In this document: in pieces, positions 44,282 through 54,529 of the stretch
Layout: each line of letters starts with the position of its first letter
Position numbering within the stretch: position 1 is the first letter of the stretch
From: Palsa-1150 sp036490515
Lineage (GTDB): Bacteria > Myxococcota_A > Polyangia > Polyangiales > Polyangiaceae
Direction: 5' to 3'
NCBI GenBank assembly: GCA_036490515.1
Contig: DASXDU010000005.1
Span: 62,001 to 126,000, forward strand
DNA: 64,000 bases
Program-made: the position numbers and the translations under genes
Notes under the pieces: model-generated
What the model saw: the letters and a program-made list of their open reading frames with translations, nothing else
What the model was told of the DNA's origin: nothing
Databases searched by the model: none

Positions 44282-47200
44282 ATGCCGAGCTCTCCCTCGC
44301 TGACCTCGACGCTCCACGAACGGACGGGCCTCACGGCCGAGGAGCTGGCGCGTCCCTCTACGGCCGAGGAATCCGAGCCGCTGCCGACGCTCCTGCCGCC
44401 GGAAGGGATCGTCGCGGCACGGTTGCGCGACGTGACCGCTCGCGCGAAGGCGCTCGGCGCCGGCCGGCTCGACGTCTCGGGAGTGCGCGGGAGCGCCGGC
44501 GCCGCCGTGGCCGCGTCCATCGCGCGTGCGGGGCGCCGCGTGGTGCTCGTCACGGGGGACGTCGATACTGCGCGGCGTACGGCCGAGGACGCGGGCTTCC
44601 TCGTGCGGGGCGCGATCGACGACGACGCGGAGGACACCGGCGCAGGGGACGTCCTCGTGTTCGCCGCGAGCGAGGCCTCACCGTACGCCGACGTGAACAC
44701 GGACCGCCGCGCTGCGATGAGCCGCATGGCCACGCTGCATCACCTCGCGCACCAGCAGCCCTGGAGCGTGCTGGTGGTTCCGGCCGTGGCGCTCGCTCGC
44801 AAGGTCGTCCCGCGCAAGGAGCTCGCCCGCCGGGCGGATCGCATCGAGGCGGAGCAGGAGCTCGATCGGGATGCGATGGTCGTCGGGCTCTCGGAGGCCG
44901 GCTACATCCGCGTGCCCGTCGTCGAGGACCCTGGGAGCTTCGCGGTGCGCGGGGCGCTCCTCGACGTGTGGCCCCCCTCGACCGAGGCGCCCGTTCGCGT
45001 GGAGCTCTACGGGGACCTCGTCCTCTCGATGAAGGCGTTCGACCCCATCGACCAGACGACGCGAAAGGACGCGCCGGACCTGAAGCAGCTCCGCCTGCCG
45101 CCGGTTCGCGAGGCCATCCTCGACAAGCGCACGGCGGCCCGTGCCCGCGAGCGCGTGACCCAGCTCGCCGAGGCGATGGACTGGCCGACGACGAAGACGC
45201 GCGCGCTGGTCGACGACGTGGTCCAGGGCCGGGCATTCTTCGGGGCCGAGGGCTACCTGCCCGCGTACTACGACGACCTCGACCCGCTGACGGCGTACGT
45301 GCCTGCGGACGCCGTCGTCCTGCTCGAAGACCCTCCGTCGATCACGCGCGCGGTCCGCGACGAGCTCGAGCGCGCCCGAACCGACGCTGGTCAGAAAGAG
45401 GGCTCGGCGCCCACGTTCCTCGTGGAGGCGTTCTACCGGGACGAGACCGCGATCGTCGAGGACCTCGCGCGGCGTCCGGTGGTGGCGCTTCATCGCATCC
45501 CGGTCGCCGGAGCGTCCGGGGAGGGCCTCGCGGCGTTCGAGGAAGCGCGGGAGCCGATGGACCTCGCCTCGCGCGATCACGACGACCTCACGCGGGCGGT
45601 GAAGGCGGCGCGCGCGTCGAAGGGAAAGAACGCGACGCTCTCCCCCCTGGTGCGCCGCATCGCGCACTGGAGAGAGCACGGGTTTCGCGTGTTCCTCGCG
45701 GCGCGCGCGCAGACCCAGGCCGAGCGCCTGGTGACCCTGCTGCGGCACCAGGGCGTCCCGTGCAAGGCGCGCCTCGCGGCGTTCGACCCCTCCGCGCTGG
45801 AGGATCGCGTCGACGAGGTGCAGGTCGTCGTGGGGCCGCTGGCGCGCGGCGTCGTTCTGCCGGCCGAGGGGCTGGTCCTCGTGACCGAGGAGGAGATCTT
45901 CGGTTCGCGCGTCCATCGACGGCGGGAGCGCGCGCGATCCGGCGACGCCGCGCGTCCCTTCCTCGAGGACCTGCGCAGCCTCGTCCCCGGTGACTTCGTC
46001 GTGCACGTCGAGCACGGCATCGGCCGCTACCAGGGCCTGGTCCACAAGGCGGTGGGTACGCTGACGGTCGACCTCATCGCGATCGAGTACGCGGGGGGGG
46101 ACAAGCTCTACCTGCCGGTGTGGCGCCTCAATCAGCTCGAGAAGTACGTCGGCGGCGAGAACGCCTCCGCGAAGCTCGACCGGCTCGGCGGCTCGACCTT
46201 CGCGCGAACGAAGGCGCGCGTCGCGCGCGAGGTCCGCAAGATGGCCGACGAGCTCCTGCGCCTCTACGCCGAGCGCCAGGCCCTCCCCGGCCAGGCGCTG
46301 GAGGTCGCGGACGACGAGTATCGCGCCTTCGAGGCGACGTTCCCCTTCGACGAGACCCCCGATCAGGCGCGCGCGATCGGCGAGGTGAACCGGGACCTCG
46401 AGACCGCCCGTCCGATGGACCGCCTCGTGTGCGGGGACGTCGGGTTCGGCAAGACGGAGGTGGCGATTCGCGCGGCGTTCCGCGTCGCGATGGCGGGAAA
46501 GCAGGTGGCGCTCCTCTGCCCGACCACCGTGCTCGCGCAGCAGCACTTCCGCACGTTCGAGTCGCGCATGGCCGGCTATCCGGTGGACATCCGCGCCCTC
46601 TCGCGCTTCCAGGGGAAGAAGGAGCAAGAGGAGGCGATCCTCGGACTCAAGGAGGGGAAGGTCGACGTCGTCGTCGGGACGCACCGCCTCCTCTCGAAGG
46701 ACGTGCACTTCAAGGACCTCGGGCTCCTCGTCGTGGACGAAGAGCAGCGCTTCGGCGTCGCGCACAAGGAGCGGATGAAGCAGCTCCGCGCGCAGGTCGA
46801 CGTCCTCACGCTGACGGCGACGCCGATCCCGCGCACGCTCCAGATGGCCGTCACGGGGCTGCGGGACCTCTCGCTCATCACGACGGCGCCCGTCGACCGC
46901 CGCGCCGTCCGGACGATCGTCACGCGCTGGGACGAGCAGGTGGTGCGCGAGGCGGTGCAGCGGGAGCTCGCGCGCGGCGGGCAGTGTTTCTACGTCTACA
47001 ACCGCATCGACAAGCTCTACGAGAAGGCGCAGCGGCTGCAGGAGCTCGTCCCGGCGGCTCGCATCGCCGTCGCCCACGGGCAGATGAGCGAGGCTTCCCT
47101 CGAGGAGGCGATGCTCGACTTCGTGGACGGGCGTTACGACGTCCTCGCCTCGACCGCGATCATCGAGAGCGGTCTCGACATCCCTCGCGCCAACACGATG

Positions 47201-47977
47201 ATCATCGACCGGGCGGACCTCTTCGGCCTCGCGCAGCTCTACCAGCTTCGCGGGCGCGTCGGCAGGAGCAAGGAGCGCGCGTATTGCTACCTCGTCGTCC
47301 CGCCGCCCAACGCGATGACCGACGAATCGCGCGCGCGAATCGAGGCACTCGAGCGCCACACGGAGCTGGGGAGCGGCTTCCAGATCGCGTCGCTCGACCT
47401 CGAGCTGCGCGGCGCAGGCGATCTCCTCGGCGGGGAGCAGTCGGGCAACGTCGCGAGCGTCGGGTTCGACCTGTTCTGCCGGATGCTCGACGAGGCGGTG
47501 CACGAGATGCGGGGCGAGGAGGTCTCGCACGACGTCGACCCGGAGCTCAGCTTCGACGTCGAAGCGCTCTTACCCGACGACTACGTGACGGACGTCGGGC
47601 TCCGCCTGTCGCTCTACAAGAGGCTCGCCGGCGCGGCCGACGAGGCCCACGTGTCGGAGATCGCGGCGGAGATGGAGGATCGTTTCGGCCCACCGCCCGA
47701 GGACGCGCGCCGTCTCGTCAAGCTGATGGCTCTGAAGACGGAGCTTCGCAGGCTCCGCGCGCTGGGCTGCGAAGCGAACGCGCGAGTCGTCACGCTGCAC
47801 CTCCGCGAAGATACGCCCCTCGACCCCACCAAGATCACGGCGCTCATCCGCAAGACGCACGGCCGCTGGCGGCTGACGCCGGACATGCGTCTGTCGCGGC
47901 GCTTCGACGATGGCGACGGTCTCGCCAACGCGGAGGCGACCCTGGCCGAGCTCTCCTCGTGCATGAAAGACGTTTGA
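44282..47977 (+). CDS. mfd: Transcription-repair coupling factor
   Basis: 1231 residues, usual Mfd length. UvrB-homology region in the first third (GAAVAASIARAG, degenerate Walker A), RNA polymerase interaction domain around residues 560-640 (GDFVVHVEHGIGRYQGL), and the RecG-like translocase with GDVGFGKTEVAIRAAF (about 718), VVDEEQRFGV (DEEQ box, about 818), TLTATPIPRTLQM and GRVGRSKERAYCYL. A C-terminal D7 domain ends the protein. It removes RNA polymerase stalled at DNA damage and recruits UvrA. It is 58 bases after the acetyltransferase; no clear promoter was seen. Confidence 0.98.
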   Translation: MPSSPSLTSTLHERTGLTAEELARPSTAEESEPLPTLLPPEGIVAARLRDVTARAKALGAGRLDVSGVRGSAGAAVAASIARAGRRVVLVTGDVDTARRTAEDAGFLVRGAIDDDAEDTGAGDVLVFAASEASPYADVNTDRRAAMSRMATLHHLAHQQPWSVLVVPAVALARKVVPRKELARRADRIEAEQELDRDAMVVGLSEAGYIRVPVVEDPGSFAVRGALLDVWPPSTEAPVRVELYGDLVLSMKAFDPIDQTTRKDAPDLKQLRLPPVREAILDKRTAARARERVTQLAEAMDWPTTKTRALVDDVVQGRAFFGAEGYLPAYYDDLDPLTAYVPADAVVLLEDPPSITRAVRDELERARTDAGQKEGSAPTFLVEAFYRDETAIVEDLARRPVVALHRIPVAGASGEGLAAFEEAREPMDLASRDHDDLTRAVKAARASKGKNATLSPLVRRIAHWREHGFRVFLAARAQTQAERLVTLLRHQGVPCKARLAAFDPSALEDRVDEVQVVVGPLARGVVLPAEGLVLVTEEEIFGSRVHRRRERARSGDAARPFLEDLRSLVPGDFVVHVEHGIGRYQGLVHKAVGTLTVDLIAIEYAGGDKLYLPVWRLNQLEKYVGGENASAKLDRLGGSTFARTKARVAREVRKMADELLRLYAERQALPGQALEVADDEYRAFEATFPFDETPDQARAIGEVNRDLETARPMDRLVCGDVGFGKTEVAIRAAFRVAMAGKQVALLCPTTVLAQQHFRTFESRMAGYPVDIRALSRFQGKKEQEEAILGLKEGKVDVVVGTHRLLSKDVHFKDLGLLVVDEEQRFGVAHKERMKQLRAQVDVLTLTATPIPRTLQMAVTGLRDLSLITTAPVDRRAVRTIVTRWDEQVVREAVQRELARGGQCFYVYNRIDKLYEKAQRLQELVPAARIAVAHGQMSEASLEEAMLDFVDGRYDVLASTAIIESGLDIPRANTMIIDRADLFGLAQLYQLRGRVGRSKERAYCYLVVPPPNAMTDESRARIEALERHTELGSGFQIASLDLELRGAGDLLGGEQSGNVASVGFDLFCRMLDEAVHEMRGEEVSHDVDPELSFDVEALLPDDYVTDVGLRLSLYKRLAGAADEAHVSEIAAEMEDRFGPPPEDARRLVKLMALKTELRRLRALGCEANARVVTLHLREDTPLDPTKITALIRKTHGRWRLTPDMRLSRRFDDGDGLANAEATLAELSSCMKDV

Positions 47978-47999
47978 GCTGACGCGCGCCGCGCCCGCC

Positions 48000-48893
48000 G
48001 TGGCAGGATCGGCCACGGTGCGGCCCGAAGACATCGCCTGGGGGTCCGGAGCGCTGGGGGGAGAACCGGGGCCGCGCAATGTGCGCGTACGCTGGCTCGG
48101 GACGGCGGGCTTCGAGATCGAGCACGACGGTCACGTCGTGCTCGTCGACCCGTATGTCACCCGGGCGTCCATCGCGCGCTGCGTCCTGGCTCCTCTTCGT
48201 CCGGATCTCGAGGCGGTCCGCCGCCACGCGCCGCGCGCCGATGCGATCGTCGTGGGGCACACGCACTTCGATCACGTGCTCGACGTCCCGGCGATCGCCC
48301 GTGCGACCGGTGCCAGGGTCTTCGGTTCGCGCTCCGCTTCTGCGCTTTGCCTCGCCCACGGGGTCCCGACGGAGCGCGTCGAGGTCGTCGAGCGTGACGC
48401 TGGCGGCGAGCCGGTCGAGCGGGCCGTGGGGCCCTTTCACCTGCGGTTCATTCCGAGCGCGCACTCGCCGTTGGTCCTCGGGCGCGTCCCGCTGTCCGGC
48501 GAGATCGCGGATTGCGGGGACGTCCCCATGCGCGTGGAGGCCTACCGGTGCGGCGCCGTGTTCGGCGTGGAGGTTCGCGTCGCAGGGCGCACCATCTATC
48601 ACCTCGGGAGCGCGGAGATCCTCGACGCAGACGCGCGCGTTTCCAACGTGGACCTCTTGCTCATGTGCGTCGCCGGGTGGAGCACGAGCCGGGATCTGCC
48701 CGAGCGCGTGTGCGGGTCACTCGCGCCCGGCGCCGTGTTGCTCTCGCACTGGGACGACTTCCTGCGTCCCATGGAGCGTGGTGCCCGGCTGCTCCCTGCG
48801 ATGCAGCTCCCGCGCCTCGTCGATCGCCTCTACCAGGCGTCGCCGGGCGTGCGCATCGGGACCCTGCCGCTCCTCGGCGACCTCTGGCTGTGA
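48000..48893 (+). CDS. Metallo-beta-lactamase-fold hydrolase
   Basis: 297 residues, GTG start with no clear Shine-Dalgarno. The opening strands VRWLGTAGFEIEHDGHVVLVDPYV and the metal motif HTHFDH (about residue 87) place it in the UlaG/RomA-like MBL group, which also has a later HS pair (IPSAHSPLV) and a final LSHWDDF metal ligand segment. Such enzymes hydrolyse phosphoester, lactone or amide bonds with two metal ions; the substrate here is unknown. It lies 22 bases after mfd. Confidence 0.88.
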   Translation: MAGSATVRPEDIAWGSGALGGEPGPRNVRVRWLGTAGFEIEHDGHVVLVDPYVTRASIARCVLAPLRPDLEAVRRHAPRADAIVVGHTHFDHVLDVPAIARATGARVFGSRSASALCLAHGVPTERVEVVERDAGGEPVERAVGPFHLRFIPSAHSPLVLGRVPLSGEIADCGDVPMRVEAYRCGAVFGVEVRVAGRTIYHLGSAEILDADARVSNVDLLLMCVAGWSTSRDLPERVCGSLAPGAVLLSHWDDFLRPMERGARLLPAMQLPRLVDRLYQASPGVRIGTLPLLGDLWL

Positions 48894-48929
48894 CTCACGG
48901 GTCGTGGCGCCTGCGGAATCCCGCTCTCG

Positions 48930-51323
<2,394 letters not shown>

Positions 51324-51331
51324 TCCACGTG

Positions 51332-51337
51332 AGGATA
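51332..51337 (-). promoter_or_regulatory. -10 box, leaderless pattern, kinase gene
   Basis: TATCCT on the minus strand, eight bases before the ATG at 51323, with no Shine-Dalgarno between. Confidence 0.45.
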
Positions 51338-51393
51338 GCGCGGTCCCGGGCGGGGGAACGGCGCGCATCCCTCGACTGCACGGACGGGTGCCC

Positions 51394-51399
51394 TAAACT
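51394..51399 (+). promoter_or_regulatory. Candidate -10 box for the small ORF
   Basis: TAAACT with a weak CTCGAC 17 bases upstream; the leader then carries AGAGGAG ahead of the ATG at 51450. It faces away from the kinase promoter at 51332-51337. Confidence 0.35.
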
Positions 51400-51449
51400 G
51401 GGCGTCCCCATCTGCTTTGCGTATTGCTCTATCCAGAGGAGCGGTCATT

Positions 51450-51620
51450 ATGCGCGCCATGGTCAAGGCACGGGGTGAGCAGTATCCGGCGAGCGAGTCC
51501 GGCATGCGGACGCGGCGTCGCCCGGACGCGATGGCGGTGGACCCGAACGAGGCGTTCGTGCGGGCGTTCGCGGACGCGCTGCGCGACATCCTCCGGGCCG
51601 AGATTCGCCTCAGCGCCTGA
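51450..51620 (+). CDS. Small hypothetical protein (56 residues)
   Basis: ATG at 51450 preceded by AGAGGAG at eight bases. The first half is basic (MRAMVKARGEQ, MRTRRRPDA); the second half is an amphipathic helix (AFVRAFADALRDILRAEIRL). No family was recognised. The good ribosome binding site and its own -10 box support it. It is separated from the TetR gene by only the TetR promoter, and a second strong -35 (TTGACT at 51627) begins seven bases after its stop. Confidence 0.5.
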   Translation: MRAMVKARGEQYPASESGMRTRRRPDAMAVDPNEAFVRAFADALRDILRAEIRLSA

Positions 51621-51626
51621 CGCCCC

Positions 51627-51663
51627 TTGACTCCACCCCGGAGTGTGGAATGTTCATTCCACA
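51627..51663 (+). promoter_or_regulatory. TetR promoter with overlapping palindromic operator
   Basis: TTGACT (51627-51632) is a good -35. The dyad TGTGGAATG-TT-CATTCCACA (51644-51663) covers the -10 position and the A of the ATG at 51663. Arms of nine bases match perfectly. A repressor bound here would block transcription and initiation of a transcript that begins at or near the start codon. Confidence 0.7.
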
Positions 51664-52331
51664 TGACCGGACCATCGCTCGTCGAGGGCGCCCCCGCACG
51701 GCGTGATGCGCTTCAAACGCGCATCATCCAGGCGGCCCTCGAGCTGTTCGCCGAGCGCGGTTACCATGGAACGTCCGTTCCATCCGTGATGGAGCGCGCC
51801 GGCGTGGGCGGGGGCTCCCTCTACCGGCTCTTCGAGGGAAAAGAGGCGCTCGTCAACGCCGTCTTCCGCGACGCGAAGGTACGCCTGGAGCGGTCCCTCC
51901 GGGACGGCCTGCAGCCGGACCTGCCTCCCCGAGCGCTCTTCGACGATTTCTGGGAGCGTCTGGCGGCGTTCGCCCGGGCCGATCCCCTCCGCTTCCGGTT
52001 CCTCGAGCTCCAGGACCACGCTCCCTACCTCGACGGCGAGAGCCGGCAGCTCGAAGTTGCCGTCCTCGCTCCCATCCTGCTCGCGTGCATGGACCTCCAG
52101 CGGCGGGGCGTGTTCCGCGCGGACGTCGAGCCGCCCACCGTCATCGCGTTCGTGTGGGGCGCGTTCGTCGGTCTCGTGAAGGCCGAGCGGCTCGGCTACC
52201 TGAAGCTCACCGACGAGCGCCTTCACGCGGCGCGCGATGCGTGCTGGCGCGCGTTCGCCGTCGAGAGGCCACGAGACCCGGACCCTCCTCGCGACGAAAG
52301 GAATTTCGCATGGAAACGACGACCCAGGTGA
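51663..52331 (+). CDS. TetR-family transcriptional regulator
   Basis: 222 residues. N-terminal HTH: TRIIQAALELFAERGYHGTSVPSVMERAGVGGGSLYRLFEGKEALVNAVF, the TetR signature (helix 3 GSLYRLFEGKE). The C-terminal ligand/dimer domain is helical. Start choice: ATG 51663 has no Shine-Dalgarno, but a TTG at 51627 would sit inside the -35 box. The gene overlaps the next by 22 bases. Self-repression is likely from the operator over its start, and a second copy of that operator lies inside its own coding region at 51766-51783. Confidence 0.93.
   Translation: MTGPSLVEGAPARRDALQTRIIQAALELFAERGYHGTSVPSVMERAGVGGGSLYRLFEGKEALVNAVFRDAKVRLERSLRDGLQPDLPPRALFDDFWERLAAFARADPLRFRFLELQDHAPYLDGESRQLEVAVLAPILLACMDLQRRGVFRADVEPPTVIAFVWGAFVGLVKAERLGYLKLTDERLHAARDACWRAFAVERPRDPDPPRDERNFAWKRRPR
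51766..51783. promoter_or_regulatory. Second TetR-type operator inside the TetR gene
   Basis: ATGGAACG-TC-CGTTCCAT, a perfect dyad with the same arm length and two-base centre as the operator at 51644-51663. The shared pattern is RTGGAAYG-TY-CRTTCCAY. The two centres are 121 bases apart. It encodes part of HGTSVPSV in the HTH, so it is conserved as both protein and site. Confidence 0.6.
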
Positions 52332-52882
52332 ACGCCACGACGACGCACACGCGTCCGCGGTCGCGCGATCTCGACGCCCTCGCACGCATGGACGTCCGCG
52401 AGCTCGGGGCCCTCTACGCGAGGGGGGCCGTTCCGCCTCGCCTCGGCTCGCTCGAGGGCCACCCGCGCGGCCGGATGCTCGCCGTGCGCGCGCTCGACCG
52501 GGGTGCTCCTGCGCGGCTGCTCCGCGCGTTCTCCGGCGCAGCCACGTTTCCCTGGGGCGGCAAGACCTTCCATGGCGACGGCGAGCGCGGCGAGGGCGTG
52601 AACCGCGTGCACCTGTTCGGCCGACACCGGCTCTTTCCGTTCGTCACGCGCCTCCAGCCTTCCGCCCTCGACGGCGCACCGTGCGTCGCACTCGACTACG
52701 ACCTCCCGGACAACCCCGCCGCGATCCGGGCCATCCACGACGAGATCCGCGAGGTGGCCCCGGGCCTCTTCCTGGGGCCGGCGATGTGGAAGGCGCGGGG
52801 AGGCCCCAGGCTCGTCCTCTGGTTCGGCCTCGACACGCGCGTCCAGGCGCAGCCCATCGGACTGCCCCGGCAGACGTCGTGA
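52310..52882 (+). CDS. Hypothetical protein, middle gene of the TetR cassette
   Basis: 190 residues, ATG preceded by AAAGGAA. No known family was recognised. Notable segments: ALYARGAVPPRLGSLEGHPRG, FPWGGKTFHG, GVNRVHLFGRHRLFPFVTRL, CVALDYDLPDNPAAIRAIHDE and APGLFLGPAMW. The ordered pattern with a WGGK and a LDYD-x3-NP block looks like a small ligand-binding barrel rather than a disordered protein. It overlaps TetR at the start and the SDR at the end (GTGA), so all three are translated together and probably repressed together. Confidence 0.8.
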   Translation: METTTQVNATTTHTRPRSRDLDALARMDVRELGALYARGAVPPRLGSLEGHPRGRMLAVRALDRGAPARLLRAFSGAATFPWGGKTFHGDGERGEGVNRVHLFGRHRLFPFVTRLQPSALDGAPCVALDYDLPDNPAAIRAIHDEIREVAPGLFLGPAMWKARGGPRLVLWFGLDTRVQAQPIGLPRQTS

Positions 52883-53667
52883 GCGTCGAGGGCCGGCACG
52901 TCCTCGTCACGGGAGCGGCGGGCGCGATCGGGGCGGCGATCGCAAGGGAGTTTGCGCGCCGAGATCCCACCCTCCGGCAGTCCCTCGTCGACGTCGACGC
53001 GCTGGGGATCGAGGCCACGGCGGGCACGCTTCGGTGCGACACGGCAGCATTCGACTGGGATCTCGCCGAGCCCGCGGAGCTCCCCGCGCGCGTGGAGGCT
53101 CTCGTCGCGGGGCGCGGCCCGGTCGACGTTCTGGTCAACTGCGCGGGCATCATGGAGATCCGTTCGCTCGCAGCGACCGATTGGGGCCTCGGCGAGCGGC
53201 TCCTGCGGGTGGACCTCGAGAGCCCGCTCCGGCTCATGGCGCTGCTCGTGCCGCCGATGGTCGCCCGCGGCTCCGGCGCGGTCGTGAACGTCAGCAGCAT
53301 GGCCGGGGTGACCCCGCTCCGGGGGTGCGCCTACTACGGCGCGGCGAAGGCGGGGCTCGCGATGGCGTCGGAGATCGCGCGGCTCGAGCTCGCGCCACAC
53401 GGGGTTCAGGTGCTGACCGTGTACCCGGGGCCGGTTCGCTCGCGCCTCGAGCGGCGCGCGCGCTCCCAGGCGGGCGATACGCTGCTGGCGCGCTGGCTCC
53501 CGACCGGGGACGCCGACGAGCTCGCGGCGCGCGTCGTCGATGCATGCGAGAGACGCAGGGCGCGGGTCGTGTATCCAGGGCTCTACGAGCTCGCGAACCG
53601 CTTTCCCGGGATCGCGAGGCGAGTGACGAGCGCCGCGAGCCCGCGGCCGCTGGACGCGCCCGCCTGA
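52879..53667 (+). CDS. Short-chain dehydrogenase/reductase of the TetR cassette
   Basis: 262 residues; GTG overlaps the previous stop (GTGA). Classical SDR: nucleotide loop TGAAGAIGAAIA, NCAG (VLVNCAGIM), Ser in VVNVSSMAG and Tyr/Lys in YYGAAKAG. The C-terminus has a substrate-lid region (VYPGLYELANRFPG) typical of SDRs acting on lipids or other hydrophobic substrates. It probably oxidises or reduces the ligand sensed by the TetR protein, but the substrate is unknown. Confidence 0.95.
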   Translation: MSVEGRHVLVTGAAGAIGAAIAREFARRDPTLRQSLVDVDALGIEATAGTLRCDTAAFDWDLAEPAELPARVEALVAGRGPVDVLVNCAGIMEIRSLAATDWGLGERLLRVDLESPLRLMALLVPPMVARGSGAVVNVSSMAGVTPLRGCAYYGAAKAGLAMASEIARLELAPHGVQVLTVYPGPVRSRLERRARSQAGDTLLARWLPTGDADELAARVVDACERRRARVVYPGLYELANRFPGIARRVTSAASPRPLDAPA

Positions 53668-53697
53668 CGAGAGACGTCGTTGCGGTCGACTGTGCAC

Positions 53698-53718
53698 GGC
53701 GATCGGCTATGCATCGCC
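53698..53718. promoter_or_regulatory. Hairpin/operator with -10-like loop
   Basis: GGCGAT-cggctatgc-ATCGCC lies just before the ATG at 53723. The loop carries TATGCA, nine bases from the start codon. It could be an operator around a promoter or an mRNA hairpin near the start. Confidence 0.35.
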
Positions 53719-53722
53719 CGCG

Positions 53723-54529
53723 ATGGACGAAGCCGAACGAGTGCGCGCCCGCGGCGAGATCCTCCACGACGTGGGCGCGATCCTGCGCGAGCAGCTCGCC
53801 GCGGACGAGTGGGGGCGCGTGCTCGTGGAGGTCGTCCGGCAAGGGGACGACGTCGTCGTCGCCGGCATCGACGTGGAGGAGATAGTCGGAGACGAGGCGA
53901 AGGTCGACGCGGCGTTCGCCGACGACGCGGCGAAGCCCGTTCTGCCCGTGCTCGCGAAGGCGACCGAGGCCCTCTGCGCGCTCGAGGACCTGGAGCTCGA
54001 CGCGGTCGGCGGCGGGACCTTCCTGCGGCAGCGCAGCGGCGGCTTCGCGTGGCTCCCCGGGCTCGTCCACGTGCCGAGCGCTCCGCTCGAGGACGAGTGG
54101 GACGACCTGATCGCGGAACTCGACGCGCGCAACGCGGACCTCGAGGAGCAGTTCGCGCTGAAGTCCCACGACCGCTACGACGTCGATCTCGAGAAGGAGT
54201 CGATCGTCTTCACGACCGCCGGCACCCCGCGCGTCGTGGCGCGCGCGAACCTCATCGCGACGCTCTCGGATGCCTCCCGCGCGTGGGCCTGGGGCGGCTA
54301 CAACCGGTACCTCCCCGAACGCGTTCGCGCAGCATCGGCGGCTCTCGTCGACACGATCCTCGAGCGCGACATGTGGGAGATATCGACGCCGGTACTGCCC
54401 GCGGATCCGGGGACGGCGTGGGTCCTCGCCGCCCTCGTGTGCGACAGGGCGGGAGGGCAGGGCGTCTTCCGCACGCCGGCCGAGAACGGGACCGCGTTTC
54501 TCCTTCTCCGGGACGTGCGCGAAGCGTGA
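53723..54529 (+). CDS. DUF6882-like protein
   Basis: 268 residues. The C-terminal half has WAWGGYNRYLPERVR, a MWEISTPVLPADPGTAWVLAALVCD block, and a final GVFRTPAENGTAFLLLRDVRE. A Trp-Gly-Tyr block followed by the TAW-LAA-VCD segment is what I recall from DUF6882 proteins. No signal peptide or membrane helix, so cytoplasmic. Function is unknown. Its TGA is directly followed by the stop of the convergent transpeptidase gene (zero spacing). Confidence 0.75.
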   Translation: MDEAERVRARGEILHDVGAILREQLAADEWGRVLVEVVRQGDDVVVAGIDVEEIVGDEAKVDAAFADDAAKPVLPVLAKATEALCALEDLELDAVGGGTFLRQRSGGFAWLPGLVHVPSAPLEDEWDDLIAELDARNADLEEQFALKSHDRYDVDLEKESIVFTTAGTPRVVARANLIATLSDASRAWAWGGYNRYLPERVRAASAALVDTILERDMWEISTPVLPADPGTAWVLAALVCDRAGGQGVFRTPAENGTAFLLLRDVREA

